The notes: generated from the sequence alone by a model not told the origin. A stretch of 59,255 nucleotides of DNA from GCA-2708415 sp964353185 (GCA_964353185.1 CAYGUV010000010.1:1-59255), one strand, 5' to 3'. Positions 51,002 to 59,255 are shown, counted from the first letter of the stretch. Numbers and translations: made by a program.

Positions 51002-51079
51002 GTTCTTAATCTCTTGCATTTAATCAATGAATGTTAGAGCATCTTTTATCACGCAGAATCGATAAAATACAGGAATAAA

Positions 51080-51472
51080 ATGAGTAAGACATTTGGACAG
51101 CTTGGCGCAAAAATTGGATGGCGTAACGGTACTGGTGAAAAAGGCCGAGGTGTTTTTGCCCTTGAGGATATTGCCAAGGATACAATGATTGAGGCGGCGC
51201 CAGTAATTTTGGTGTCTGCGGAAAATGTACCCGACGATGGGGGCGCGCCAGATGGATATTTGTTGGATTGGAACCCTGATGAAGAGGGGGCGGAGCATTG
51301 CATGCCGCTTGGGTATATAATGCTTTATAACCATAGCCGCAAACCCACGCTTTATTTAGAAAATGATAGTGATGATATGACGATAACATCTTTTGCCCTT
51401 CGTGATATTAAAAAAGGAGAAGAGTTGACGTGGGATTATTCATGCGAAATTTGGTTTGATGAAGATGATTAA
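51080..51472 (+). CDS. SET domain protein
   Basis: The 130-aa protein is a minimal SET domain. The N-terminal GEKGRGVFALEDIAKDTMIE is the SAM-binding entry, YIMLYNHSRKP the NHS motif of the pseudoknot, and LRDIKKGEELTWDYS the final core with the catalytic Tyr. In eukaryotes SET proteins methylate lysines; in bacteria the substrates are mostly unknown. The short pre- and post-SET parts suggest a free-standing enzyme. Divergent from the glycerophosphodiesterase gene. Confidence 0.88.
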   Translation: MSKTFGQLGAKIGWRNGTGEKGRGVFALEDIAKDTMIEAAPVILVSAENVPDDGGAPDGYLLDWNPDEEGAEHCMPLGYIMLYNHSRKPTLYLENDSDDMTITSFALRDIKKGEELTWDYSCEIWFDEDD

Positions 51473-51566
51473 TATTTAATGTTTCATTCTTAATAATACC
51501 TTTGTGCCTGCTTATTTTTGACATCATTTAAAATTAATAACAGGGCGTTTAATAAAGGAAAAAAAC

Positions 51567-52031
51567 ATGAAAAGATTCCCACTCTTACTTTTAACGCTTC
51601 TTGCTACTGCTTGCTCAACAGGTGAGCCGACTATTGGTGAAATTGCCAAGGCTGACAGCAAAGCTTATGAACAAATCGCAAAGCAATATTCAAAAGGCGA
51701 AGATACGGCCAATGATGGTGAGAAGCTTGTAACCAAAGGACGCAAACTGATGGAAGATGGTCGATCAGACGTTCGTAAAGGGCAAGAGATGATTTTAGAT
51801 GGAAATAAAGCAATTACGTCTATTCGTAATGAATACATCACGCAAACGCCAGAATCACTCAAATTATTAGAAAAAGCGAATGATAGAGTGGAAGATGGCA
51901 ATAAGCGGATTATCGAAGGTAATAATAAGATTAAGACAGGGGAAGATATTGTCCGTAAAGGCCGCAGTAAGATAGAAGAGGGCAATCGTATCATGTCCAA
52001 ATCAGAAGCGGCCTATAGCGCAAAGCAATAA
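51567..52031 (+). CDS. Lipoprotein with strict glycine heptads
   Basis: The 154-aa protein has a lipoprotein signal (MKRFPLLLLTLLATAC, lipidated C16) and a mature part that is entirely helical in style. Glycine recurs exactly every seven residues: G44, 51, 58, 65, 72, 79, then after a break G111, 118, 125, 132, 139. In the first block the preceding residue alternates K, D, K, D, K, D, giving a 14-residue unit. Such spacing would let helices pack closely or lie on a surface. No family is recognised. AAGGA precedes the ATG. Confidence 0.75.
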   Translation: MKRFPLLLLTLLATACSTGEPTIGEIAKADSKAYEQIAKQYSKGEDTANDGEKLVTKGRKLMEDGRSDVRKGQEMILDGNKAITSIRNEYITQTPESLKLLEKANDRVEDGNKRIIEGNNKIKTGEDIVRKGRSKIEEGNRIMSKSEAAYSAKQ

Positions 52032-52228
52032 TGATTTTGAACTTTATTCATTGGATCGATAGGGGCCTGGTCAGTTTTTAAGACCGTCTATGTGGAAAAG
52101 CGTGAATTAAAATATGCTTGCGTGGGTGGTAATAGCGCGGTGCCGCTTGGTATTATTTCACTGACTGAAAATATTATGATGGTTGTTATTGTGGTTTAGA
52201 TGGCAATTTCTTACTTGTAATTCTTTAG

Positions 52229-52256
52229 TTGACATATCCTTATATAAGTTTACATA
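52229..52256 (+). promoter_or_regulatory. TTGACA promoter for the 52284 orphan
   Basis: TTGACA (52229-52234), 16-bp spacer, weak TACATA (52251-52256), then AAGGAG at 52270-52275, 8 nt before the ATG. Confidence 0.5.
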
Positions 52257-52283
52257 TGTGCTTAAATTTAAGGAGTAATTAAA

Positions 52284-52685
52284 ATGTATAATGATGCAAA
52301 GCGTTTAATTATAGGCGGATTAGAAAGAGTAGTTCAAAAGATAGATTTTTCTGCAGCTGTCAGAGTTATTGGAACAGATAGAGCGGGAGACGTAAATCTT
52401 CTTGAAGTCTTTCGTGTACACCAAGGAAATATAGATGCACTTCCAGATGACAAGTTTGATAATTGGCCACTTCCTAAATTTCCTAACTTACCGCAATTTA
52501 CATTAGGGGGGCGAACCTCTCATTTACTTCGTATTTTTGCAGGTTCTGTAAACTTAAATAATATAGCTACAAAGAGAAACGTTTTAATAAAGCCTAGTGG
52601 CTTAGAGAGAAATACGATTGAGCGCGATAAATCTGTGGCAATACACATGGGGCAGGCATTACTTTTACCAGTAAAGAAGAGATAA
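52284..52685 (+). CDS. Orphan protein, shorter member of a two-gene unknown family (133 aa)
   Basis: Its sequence pattern matches that of the 44831 protein: AAVRV-x11-LEVFRV (25-45), then RTSHLLRIFAGSVNL (about 85-99) and ALLLPV near the C-terminus. It lacks the roughly 40-residue middle segment of that protein. Soluble, slightly basic, without recognised motif. A strong Shine-Dalgarno and its own promoter support it. The 252 bp before it (52032-52283) hold no supported gene. Confidence 0.65.
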   Translation: MYNDAKRLIIGGLERVVQKIDFSAAVRVIGTDRAGDVNLLEVFRVHQGNIDALPDDKFDNWPLPKFPNLPQFTLGGRTSHLLRIFAGSVNLNNIATKRNVLIKPSGLERNTIERDKSVAIHMGQALLLPVKKR

Positions 52686-52688
52686 TTA

Positions 52689-53564
52689 CTAAGCTAGTTT
52701 TATTGACGCCTTATGCTCTCGATAAATCATATAAAGCCCGCTGCTGATGATGATGCTTGCACCGATGAATGTCCAAACATCCATAAGGACATCATCAAAA
52801 AATAGCCATCCCCACAACAATGCCCAAATGATAGAGGTATACATCAGTTTACTGATCGTTACGGCATGCGTTTTAAGGTAGGCAATCGCCATAATTCCTG
52901 TTGCAAATGTTTCAACCAGTCCTGCGGTCGCAAGGAATTTAAAGGTCGATAAATCAGGAACGACAAAATTAAAAGCCATAGGAATGGCGTTCATTAAGAA
53001 AATCATTCCTGTGGTGTAAAATGTGAAAGATAAGATCGGCTCTCTTTCGCCAATTTTGCGTGTCAAAACATTGGCATAAGCAAAGAGCGAAGAGGCAATT
53101 AATATACCAATAGAGAGCCAATCAAATTCAATGATGCCTGGCCGCAGAATAATAAGCACACCTGTAAACCCCGTGATAATGGCAAAAAATCGATGTTTTC
53201 CAATTTTTTCTTTTAGGATAATCCACGAAAAGATCGCGGTCATAAAGGGTGCAATATAAAATAACGTATAGGTATCAACCAGTGATTTATGTTGGAACGC
53301 GTAAATAATGATTCCGTAACAAATGGCGTACGCGACAGACCGATAAAATTGTAGCTTTAGGTGATAGGTTTTAAGCGAACGTTTGGTTATAAGCGCAAAT
53401 ATTACCAATGCAATCACGCCAATTCCTTGGGTATAAAAGGCGATTTGATAAAAATTAAGCTCTGTTTGTCCTGCAAGCTTTAACGCCACATCGGCAATTG
53501 CGTAACTGGTATAGCCAGCAATAGCGAGCACAACACCAAGCATATTGGGAGATAGTTTTGTCAT
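52689..53564 (-). CDS. DMT superfamily transporter with two EamA domains
   Basis: The 291-aa protein has ten hydrophobic segments in two EamA halves, ending SGLYMIYREHKASIKLA. Its N-terminus (GVVLAIAGYTSYAIADVALK) and C-terminal motif resemble the DMT protein at 19542, so they are paralogues. The substrate is unknown. It ends 3 bp from the convergent 52284 gene. Confidence 0.87.
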   Translation of the reverse strand: MTKLSPNMLGVVLAIAGYTSYAIADVALKLAGQTELNFYQIAFYTQGIGVIALVIFALITKRSLKTYHLKLQFYRSVAYAICYGIIIYAFQHKSLVDTYTLFYIAPFMTAIFSWIILKEKIGKHRFFAIITGFTGVLIILRPGIIEFDWLSIGILIASSLFAYANVLTRKIGEREPILSFTFYTTGMIFLMNAIPMAFNFVVPDLSTFKFLATAGLVETFATGIMAIAYLKTHAVTISKLMYTSIIWALLWGWLFFDDVLMDVWTFIGASIIISSGLYMIYREHKASIKLA

Positions 53565-53623
53565 GGGAGGGTTTTAACATTGTTTTTATATCAATGCATA
53601 TAAAATCAAATAAATATTTAAGC

Positions 53624-54094
53624 CTATTTTAAATGAAGCGGGTGAAAAGCTGTGACGTGGGCTTTGTGGTCAATTGAAAGCTGTTTTTTGGGATAAGGCG
53701 TAATAATTAATTCTGCTTTCGGGCTTTCAACACCTTTTGCTCTGCTGTAAAATTCATTAAACGTAGAAAGCCTTTGAATTGAACCCCAATCTTTGCCGGG
53801 TGCAACTCTTCGCATTTCATTCAATGCGCGGCCAAATGTGGTTTGAATCATCACAATTTTTCTTTGTGCGGCTTCGAGCCTTTCAAGAAGTCGCATGACT
53901 TGTTGATTGACCTCATCTGGGTGTGCATAGGCATTTTCTAGTAATCCATATGCCATTACACAATGGACAACAGGCTCAACATTTCCATCATATTTTTCTA
54001 AATTAGCCAGATGCTCATGTGCCAATTCCTGAGAAACAACCCCATCAGATTCGTTGGCAATTTCTTCCCAAACTGTTTTTAAATCAGTATTCAT
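53624..54094 (-). CDS. Hypothetical helical protein (156 aa)
   Basis: Not recognised. The start MNTDLKTVWEEIANESDGVV at 54094 is preferred; the only longer frame begins with TTG or a weak ATG. The middle is strongly helical (EVNQQVMRLLERLEAAQRKI). The C-terminus is basic with histidines (DHKAHVTAFHPLHLK). No Shine-Dalgarno is clear, and a TTGACG element at 54130-54125 may be its -35. It follows the pnp terminator on the same strand. Confidence 0.55.
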   Translation of the reverse strand: MNTDLKTVWEEIANESDGVVSQELAHEHLANLEKYDGNVEPVVHCVMAYGLLENAYAHPDEVNQQVMRLLERLEAAQRKIVMIQTTFGRALNEMRRVAPGKDWGSIQRLSTFNEFYSRAKGVESPKAELIITPYPKKQLSIDHKAHVTAFHPLHLK

Positions 54095-54140
54095 AAAATT
54101 ACTTTTAAAGATGTTTTTCATAACCGTCAATAGGAGATAT

Positions 54141-54163
54141 AAAAAACCCCGCGCGGGGCGGGG
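54141..54163 (-). terminator. Terminator of pnp
   Basis: Minus strand: CCCCGC-5 nt-GCGGGG stem (54147-54152, 54158-54163) followed by TTTTTT. Confidence 0.88.
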
Positions 54164-54190
54164 CTTATTTAATCTTATAATTGAAAAAGC

Positions 54191-56487
54191 TTACGCAGCG
54201 TCTTCTTTTTTCTCACGTTTTGCTTGTTCGTGAGGCTCACCAGTTTCTTGGTCAACGCGTTTCATAGAAAGTTTAACCTTACCGCGGTCATCCATACCAA
54301 TGCATAGAACTTTCACTGTATCGCCTNNNNNNNNNNNNNNNNNNNNNNNNNNNNNNNNNNNNNNNNNNNNNNNNNNNNNNNNNNNNNNNNNNNNNNNNNN
54401 NNNNNNNNNNNNNNNNNNNNNNNNNNTTTAACCTTACCGCGGTCATCCATACCAATGCATAGAACTTTCACTGTATCGCCTTCTTTGATGATGTCGGTTG
54501 TGTTGGCAACGCGTTCATCGGCAAGCTCAGAGATGTGAACAAGGCCGTCTTTTGAGCCCATGAAGTTCACAAACGCACCAAAATCAACAGTTTTCACAAC
54601 TTTACCATCGTAAACTTTGCCGACTTCTGGCTCTTCTGTGATGCCTTTGATCCATGCGATTGCTTTTTCAATGCTGTCACCGCTTGTCGCAGAAACTTTG
54701 ATTGAACCATCATCATCGATATCAATTTTCGCGCCTGTTGTTTCCGTGATTTCACGAATAACTTTACCGCCAGTACCAATAACTTCGCGGATTTTTTCAG
54801 GGTTGATTTTGATTGATACGATTTGAGGGGCATGTTGTGACATTTCGCCACGCGCTTCGGTCAATGCTTTGGCCATTTCACCAAGAATGTGGATACGGCC
54901 ATCTTTTGCCTGATCCAATGCAATCTTCATGATGTCTTTGGTGATCGATGTGATTTTAATATCCATCTGAAGGGATGTAATACCTTCTTCAGTTCCAGCA
55001 ACTTTAAAGTCCATATCACCAAGATGATCTTCATCACCCAAAATATCAGAAAGAACAGCGAAGTCCTTGCCTTCTTTGATCAAACCCATTGCAATACCGG
55101 CAACAGGACGTTTCAAAGGAACGCCAGCATCCATCATCGCCAATGAGCTACCACAAACAGACGCCATTGAAGACGAGCCGTTGCTTTCGGTAATTTCAGA
55201 CACGTTACGGATTGTGTATGGGAAGTCTTCTGCAGCAGGCAGAAGAGGGTTCAACGCACGCCAAGCCAATTTACCGTGACCAATTTCACGACGTCCTGGA
55301 GGGCCAACACGGCCAGCTTCTCCAACAGAATATGGAGGGAAGTTATAGTGCAACATAAAGCGTTGACGGTATTCACCTTCTAGCGCGTCCATGATTTGCT
55401 CATCCTGACCAGTTCCCAATGTTGTCACAACAAGAGCCTGCGTTTCACCACGTGTGAACAGGGCAGAACCGTGTGCGCGTGGTAATATGCCAACTTCAGC
55501 AACGATTTGACGCACTGTTTCTGTGTCACGACCATCAATACGTTTTTTGGTTTTGAGGATGTTACCGCGAACAACTTCACCTTCAAGATGTTTGAATTCA
55601 GCCGCAACCATTTCTTTGGTGATGCCTGTGTTTTCGTTTACGAATGCTTCAACAGCTTCTGCCTTCACAGCATCTTTCGCAGCGTAACGCTCCGCTTTGT
55701 CAGTGTGAGAGTAAGCTTTACGAACATCGTCTTCGTATTTTGATTTAAGATCGCCAAATAACTTAGTGATTTTAGGGTCTTTTTCAGGAAGATCCCATGG
55801 CTCTTTCGCGCCCATTTCAGCCAATTCGATGATACCGTCAATAACAGGTTGGAAGCCTTCCCACGCATGCATAACAGCGCCAAGCATGATTTCTTCAGAA
55901 AGCTCAGATGCTTCTGATTCAACCATAAGGACGCCTTCTTTGGTACCAGCGGCAACAAGGTCAAGCTCAGAGCCTTCCATGTCTTGGATAGTCGGGTTTA
56001 GTAAGTATTCACCGTCTTTATAACCCACACGCGCGGCGCCAACAGGGCCCATGAATGGAATGCCTGACATTGTCAATGCGGCCGAAACACCGATCATCGC
56101 AACCATATCTGGGTCATTTTCCATGTCGTGCGCAATAACTGTACACATGACTAGTACTTCGTTTAAGAAGCCATCTGGGAATAATGGGCGGATAGGGCGG
56201 TCAATCAGACGAGCGGTCAGTGTTTCTTTTTCAGACGGGCGGGCTTCACGTTTGAAGAAACCACCTGGGATTTTACCTGCGGCATACGCCTTTTCTTGGT
56301 AATGAACGGTTAATGGGAAGAAGTCTTGTCCTTCTTTCACTGATTTTGCGGCAGTGACAGCACAAAGCACTGTTGTTCCGCCTAAAGTTGCAATCACGCA
56401 TGAATCTGCCTGACGCGCAATTTTACCAGTTTCTAAAGTCAGTGTTTGACCGGCAAACTGGATTTCTTTTTTAAATACATTAAACAT
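54191..56487 (-). CDS. pnp: Polyribonucleotide nucleotidyltransferase (PNPase), interrupted by an assembly gap
   Basis: PNPase degrades RNA 3' to 5' phosphorolytically and is a degradosome partner. It begins MFNVFKKEIQFAGQTLTLET and has GGFFKREARPSEKETLTARL. GGTEEGITSLQMD-type core segments, the KH motif IREVIGTGGKVIREITE and an S1 domain (GKVYDGKVVKTVDFGAFVNF) follow. A run of 100 N (54327-54426), flanked by a 55-bp exact repeat, breaks the frame. Removing the N and one repeat copy (155 bp) restores a continuous 713-codon frame that ends RGKVKLSMKRVDQETGE... to the TAA at 54193-54191. The apparent stop near the gap is an artefact. Confidence 0.95.
54272..54326. repeat. 55-bp direct repeat, copy 1, at the left edge of the N run
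   Basis: Bases 54272-54326 are identical to 54427-54481 and both copies abut the N run. This is the expected result of scaffolding two contigs that share a k-mer overlap, not a biological repeat. Confidence 0.95.
54327..54426. other. Assembly gap of 100 N inside pnp
   Basis: Exactly 100 undetermined bases, a standard placeholder length. The flanks are an exact 55-bp duplication, so the true gap length is probably minus 55 (an overlap). Confidence 0.97.
54427..54481. repeat. 55-bp direct repeat, copy 2, at the right edge of the N run
   Basis: Identical to 54272-54326; see the gap entry. Confidence 0.95.
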
Positions 56488-56777
56488 GTTTTTCTTTCTT
56501 ATTGTTTAAGTCACCCGTTGCTTTTCCAAGGGCGATGTGTTTATTTACACCTGTTGCCTGTATGGCAAAAGGACAATTGATTTGCTTTGAAATGGAGAAA
56601 TCTACCGAAGAGATGATAATCGGTGGACGGTTAAATGCTCTGGTTTTATTGGAAGCTCTTAACTGTCAACCGCATATCAATGGAAAACAATATCTTACGC
56701 CTTTTCTTAGCATGTTTTTAATGCCATGATTACGGCCTAGTGTCAAATTATCTCTTAATCATTTACGGAGGCTTAAA

Positions 56778-57251
56778 ATGGAAGAAAACAACACACCAAC
56801 GGGTAAAGTACTGGGTATCCCTACGAATAAATATGCGAAATTATGTTATGTGCTGATTTTGGTTTCTGCGGCGTTTGGGCTTGTTTCAAGTTTATTGATG
56901 TTGGTTGGGATGAGTATCGGTGGTGGAATCATCAGCTTGGTAGGTTTAATTGGTTTGGCGTTGGCGGTGACAGGCTGGCTGGTCTTTAAGGAAGAGTTTG
57001 GCGCGGTTGATTTATCGCATTTCAAAGCATTATCGGCGATGTTTGTTGTATTCTTTGTCTTTAATGTGATTTTGTTCAATGCCACCGCAGGTTTTGGTAT
57101 TGTTGGTCCAATTATTCAATTTTTGATTACAGCAGTAGAAGTTGCGATTTTGTTTGCAGCGTTTGATGTATGGCGTTCAGGGAAAAAAGCAACGGTCGAA
57201 TCAATAAAGGCAAGTTTCTTTGGGTTAAAGAAGTATCTGCCAAATAAATAA
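56778..57251 (+). CDS. Hypothetical four-helix membrane protein (157 aa)
   Basis: Four hydrophobic helices (about 18-40, 43-64, 81-100, 103-127) follow a short polar start with GKVLGIPTNKYAKLC. GGAGG 7 nt before the ATG is strong. The helices are rich in Gly, Val and Phe, without charged pore residues or a known signature. It leads the plus-strand group with gpmA and ppa. The 290-bp stretch before it (56488-56777) holds no supported gene, only an unlikely TTG-initiated frame. Confidence 0.7.
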   Translation: MEENNTPTGKVLGIPTNKYAKLCYVLILVSAAFGLVSSLLMLVGMSIGGGIISLVGLIGLALAVTGWLVFKEEFGAVDLSHFKALSAMFVVFFVFNVILFNATAGFGIVGPIIQFLITAVEVAILFAAFDVWRSGKKATVESIKASFFGLKKYLPNK

Positions 57252-57273
57252 CAATTAAATAAAGGGTGTAATA

Positions 57274-57897
57274 ATGAATTATCTTGTTCTTTTAAGACAT
57301 GGTCAGTCTGAGTGGAATCTGAAAAATGTCTTCACGGGTTTTACGGATGTAGAGCTAACGGAAAAGGGGATTGAAGAGGCCATAAATGCAGGAAAATTGT
57401 TGAAAGAAGAGGGGATCAGTTTTGATCAAGTTTTCACCAGTACATTAAAGCGCGCGAACAAAACAGCGGAGCTTGCGCTTACTGAAGCAGGGCAGTCGGA
57501 TTTAATCGATAGTATGATTTATCACGAAGATTTGCGAGAGCGTGACTATGGCGATTTAACAGGTCTCAATAAAGATGAAACACGTGAGAAGTTCGGGGAT
57601 GAGCAGGTGCATATTTGGCGTAGGTCATATGATGTGCCACCGCCGGGGGGCGAATGCCTTCAGGATGTGGTTGAAAAACGGGTGCGCCCTTATTATGAAG
57701 CCCATATCAAACCGTTGGTTGAAGAGGGTAAGAATGTGTTGATTGCGGCGCATGGAAACTCTCTACGCGCGATGTTGATTATTTTGGGTGTCGAAACGCC
57801 GGAAAGCATCAATAATGCCGAAATGGAGACTGGCGTTCCCGTAATTTTTGCGTTAGAAAATGGTGAAATTAAAAAACGCTATATTTTAAAGGATTAA
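57274..57897 (+). CDS. gpmA: 2,3-bisphosphoglycerate-dependent phosphoglycerate mutase
   Basis: GpmA interconverts 3- and 2-phosphoglycerate in glycolysis. The 207-aa protein has LLRHGQSEWN with the phospho-accepting H9, the loop HEDLRERDYGDLTG, PPPGGECLQDVVEKRVRPY and the second histidine in IAAHGNSLRA. It is the short alphaproteobacterial form, about 40 residues less than E. coli GpmA. Its stop is 2 bp before the ppa start. Confidence 0.93.
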   Translation: MNYLVLLRHGQSEWNLKNVFTGFTDVELTEKGIEEAINAGKLLKEEGISFDQVFTSTLKRANKTAELALTEAGQSDLIDSMIYHEDLRERDYGDLTGLNKDETREKFGDEQVHIWRRSYDVPPPGGECLQDVVEKRVRPYYEAHIKPLVEEGKNVLIAAHGNSLRAMLIILGVETPESINNAEMETGVPVIFALENGEIKKRYILKD

Positions 57898-57899
57898 AA

Positions 57900-58427
57900 A
57901 TGGATATCTCAAAATTATCAATTGGTAAAAACGCACCAGAAGAAGTGAACTGCATCATTGAAAACCCAATGGGTGGACAGCCAGTTAAATACGAAATTGA
58001 TAAAGAATCTGGCATGTTAATGGTGGATCGTTTTATCCATACACCAATGTTTTACCCTGGTAATTATGGTTTTATCCCGCATACATTATCGGATGATGGT
58101 GACCCAGTTGATGTGATCTGCATCGGTCATTTACCCGTTACACCAGGCGCGGTTTTACCCGTAAAGCCGATTGCCGTTTTGAAAATGGAAGATGATGGCG
58201 GTATGGATGAAAAGATTATTGCCCGCCCAACAGATAAAATGTTCCCATATCATGCCAATGTAAATGATGTTGATGATATTCAGCCAATTTTGAAAGAACA
58301 GATTGAGCATTTCTTCACGCACTATAAAGACCTTGAAAAAGGCAAGTGGGTAAAAATTGGTGGATGGGGCAATGCCGCCGAAGCCAAAGCGATGATTGAA
58401 GAAGGTATCAAGCGCGCAGGAAAGTAA
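57900..58427 (+). CDS. ppa: Inorganic pyrophosphatase
   Basis: This enzyme hydrolyses PPi, pulling biosynthetic reactions forward. The 175-aa family I enzyme has the metal-binding DDGDPVDV (65-72, with D66 and D71), FIHTPMFYPGNYGFIPHTLS before it, and GGWGNAAEAKAMI near the C-terminus. Convergent with the 58428 gene, which begins at the next base. Confidence 0.95.
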   Translation: MDISKLSIGKNAPEEVNCIIENPMGGQPVKYEIDKESGMLMVDRFIHTPMFYPGNYGFIPHTLSDDGDPVDVICIGHLPVTPGAVLPVKPIAVLKMEDDGGMDEKIIARPTDKMFPYHANVNDVDDIQPILKEQIEHFFTHYKDLEKGKWVKIGGWGNAAEAKAMIEEGIKRAGK

Positions 58428-58982
58428 TTATAAAGCGGTTCCTGGTGGGGTTGGTAAATCCCATGTGTTGAAATCAATTCTGCCTGAATATGCTTGGTCG
58501 AGTAAATTTTCGATATAAGCTCTGCTTAAAGGCATGTAATTTATGTCAACGGCGTCCTTTTGTTCAGCAATGGTTTCCATACATTGAAATGTAGCGTCCA
58601 TATTTGCATTGAATGATTCTGCGAATGGTTTGTTTTCAAAAAGCTGCTCTACAGATAATGATTGCACAACGCAGGCTTGAACGACATCGTGTCTTTGCGC
58701 ATCCGTTAATTGTGATGATAAATCTTTCACATAGGATTGTCCTATAACTTGTGCAACTTGTCTTGCCGCGTTTGCGCATGTTATCATGTCTTCTTCATCC
58801 ATAGACACGCAGGCTTCTTTAAATATCAAACGAATGATGTTTGCGTTTTGCAGATCTTTTTGAGCCGCAATTTCTTCAGGTGTCAAATTATTTGGGGGAG
58901 GAGCCGTTTCTTGAGAAAGGGCCTGATGAGGAACTATAATTAACGCAACTGTTTTTAAAGCTTTGATAAATTTATTCAGCAT
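58428..58982 (-). CDS. Exported helical protein with cysteine pairs (184 aa)
   Basis: The protein starts with a likely signal peptide (MLNKFIKALKTVALIIVPHQ, cleavage near ALSQE). The mature part is helical with C58, C69, C103 and C133 (KEACVSMDEEDMITCANAAR, VVQACVVQSLS, TFQCMETIAEQ). It is reminiscent of small periplasmic Cys proteins but does not share the C-x16-C-x-C spacing of the 20467 protein. It lies between rpsO and the gpmA/ppa group. Function unknown. Confidence 0.65.
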   Translation of the reverse strand: MLNKFIKALKTVALIIVPHQALSQETAPPPNNLTPEEIAAQKDLQNANIIRLIFKEACVSMDEEDMITCANAARQVAQVIGQSYVKDLSSQLTDAQRHDVVQACVVQSLSVEQLFENKPFAESFNANMDATFQCMETIAEQKDAVDINYMPLSRAYIENLLDQAYSGRIDFNTWDLPTPPGTAL

Positions 58983-59056
58983 GCTTGATCCTTGGTTATG
59001 TTATTACGTTACGTATAACATAATATTTTTGAATATCAATACATAATGGCAGTATA

Positions 59057-59084
59057 AAAAACCCGCCAATATAGGGCGGGTTTT
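59057..59084. terminator. Terminator after rpsO
   Basis: AACCCGCC / GGCGGGTT (59060-59067, 59075-59082) with a 7-nt loop; T runs on the minus strand (TTTTTT) and TTTT on the plus strand. Confidence 0.9.
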
Positions 59085-59105
59085 GAATTCTTACTGCTTT
59101 TAATA

Positions 59106-59255
59106 TTAACGACGGATGCCAAGCTTTTTGATTAGGTCTTGGTAGCGGCCTTCGTTTTTACCTTTTAGGTAATCTAACAATTTACGGCGCTTTGCAACCA
59201 TTGCCAAAAGACCACGACGTGAGTGGAAGTCTTTTTTGTTGCCTTGCATGTGCTC
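59106..59255 (-). CDS. rpsO: 30S ribosomal protein S15, C-terminal 49 residues
   Basis: Minus-strand translation from the window edge reads EHMQGNKKDFHSRRGLLAMV and continues KRRKLLDYLKGKNE to LIKKLGIRR, then TAA at 59108-59106. This is the 16S-binding C-terminal half of S15. The 5' part is outside the window. In most bacteria rpsO directly precedes pnp; here about 2.6 kb with four genes lie between. Confidence 0.95.
   Translation of the reverse strand, partial: EHMQGNKKDFHSRRGLLAMVAKRRKLLDYLKGKNEGRYQDLIKKLGIRR

Noticed and set aside
51518..51523. TTGACA before the Gly-heptad lipoprotein gene as a seventh member of the orphan promoter set
   Set aside because: No -10-like hexamer lies at 15-18 bp, so it was not counted.
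52039..52198. Open stretch without start codon before the 52284 orphan (reads ..GAWSVFKTVYVEKRELKYA..)
   Set aside because: Could be a decayed gene end, but there is no start, no ribosome site and no recognised similarity.
54313..54326. Apparent stop of pnp to the left of the N run
   Set aside because: It comes from reading the duplicated flank in a wrong frame; the true end is at 54191 once the repeat is collapsed.
56502..56729. Plus-strand open frame of 75 codons between pnp and the membrane protein gene
   Set aside because: It needs a TTG start, the internal ATGs lack a ribosome site at proper spacing, and the product has no recognisable feature.

Overview
The window is a low-GC, gene-dense stretch of an alphaproteobacterial chromosome. 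The evidence is its gene order and families: rodZ next to ispG, prmC-DUF4167-clpB, gatCA with divergent ruvX, a SUF operon led by an Rrf2 regulator, fabA/fabB/fabI, and DUF1491, DUF6314 and Fur proteins of alphaproteobacterial type. A Micavibrio-like or Rhodospirillales-like lineage would fit but cannot be proven from the sequence. A run of 100 N flanked by an exact 55-bp duplication shows this is a draft assembly, and the gap lies inside pnp. No insertion sequence, prophage or CRISPR array was seen.

Layout. 1-8 kb: ispG 5' end, rodZ, lysC, prmC, DUF4167 and clpB, with a methyltransferase-like orphan wedged between rodZ and ispG. 8-17 kb: NlpC/P60 peptidase with an M17 aminopeptidase, an SDR, a SulP anion transporter, then a Fur-box-controlled divergent pair (TonB-dependent receptor and tonB) and tRNA-Ser(GCU). 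17-23 kb: TerD, then a minus-strand operon gatC-gatA-(54-aa ORF)-(Cys-repeat periplasmic protein)-DMT transporter-gatB, with ruvX divergent. 23-33 kb: orphans, a YgjP-type metallopeptidase, a CobD/CbiB-like membrane protein, rpmB, an unusual tgt, upp, a PAS histidine kinase, fur and DUF1491. 33-40 kb: rrf2-sufB-(37 aa)-(114 aa)-PCD-sufC-sufD-sufS-sufT-sufA, almost every junction overlapping or touching. 40-46 kb: small unknown proteins, dusA carrying a perfect parS site inside its reading frame, an SH3 protein and orphans. 45.5-49 kb: fatty-acid genes fabA, fabB and fabI. 49-54 kb: zinc ribbon protein, rlmJ, glycerophosphodiesterase, SET protein, Gly-heptad lipoprotein and a second DMT transporter. 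54-59.3 kb: pnp, then a plus-strand group with gpmA and ppa, and rpsO at the edge.

Most of the window is housekeeping: translation and tRNA modification (gatCAB, tgt, dusA, rpmB, rpsO, prmC, rlmJ), RNA decay (pnp), Fe-S assembly, iron uptake and fatty-acid synthesis. Scattered at gene boundaries are six unrecognised single genes, each with its own TTGACA promoter. Two of them (44831-45358 and 52284-52685) look like divergent members of one undescribed family.

The observations most worth following are: the perfect parS embedded as an in-frame insertion in dusA; the Tgt that lacks the zinc-ligand cysteines and has an altered base pocket; the new paralogous orphan family; the extra genes inside suf; the Cys-repeat and Gly-heptad envelope proteins; and the false assembly gap in pnp, which can be repaired by collapsing the duplicated 55 bp.
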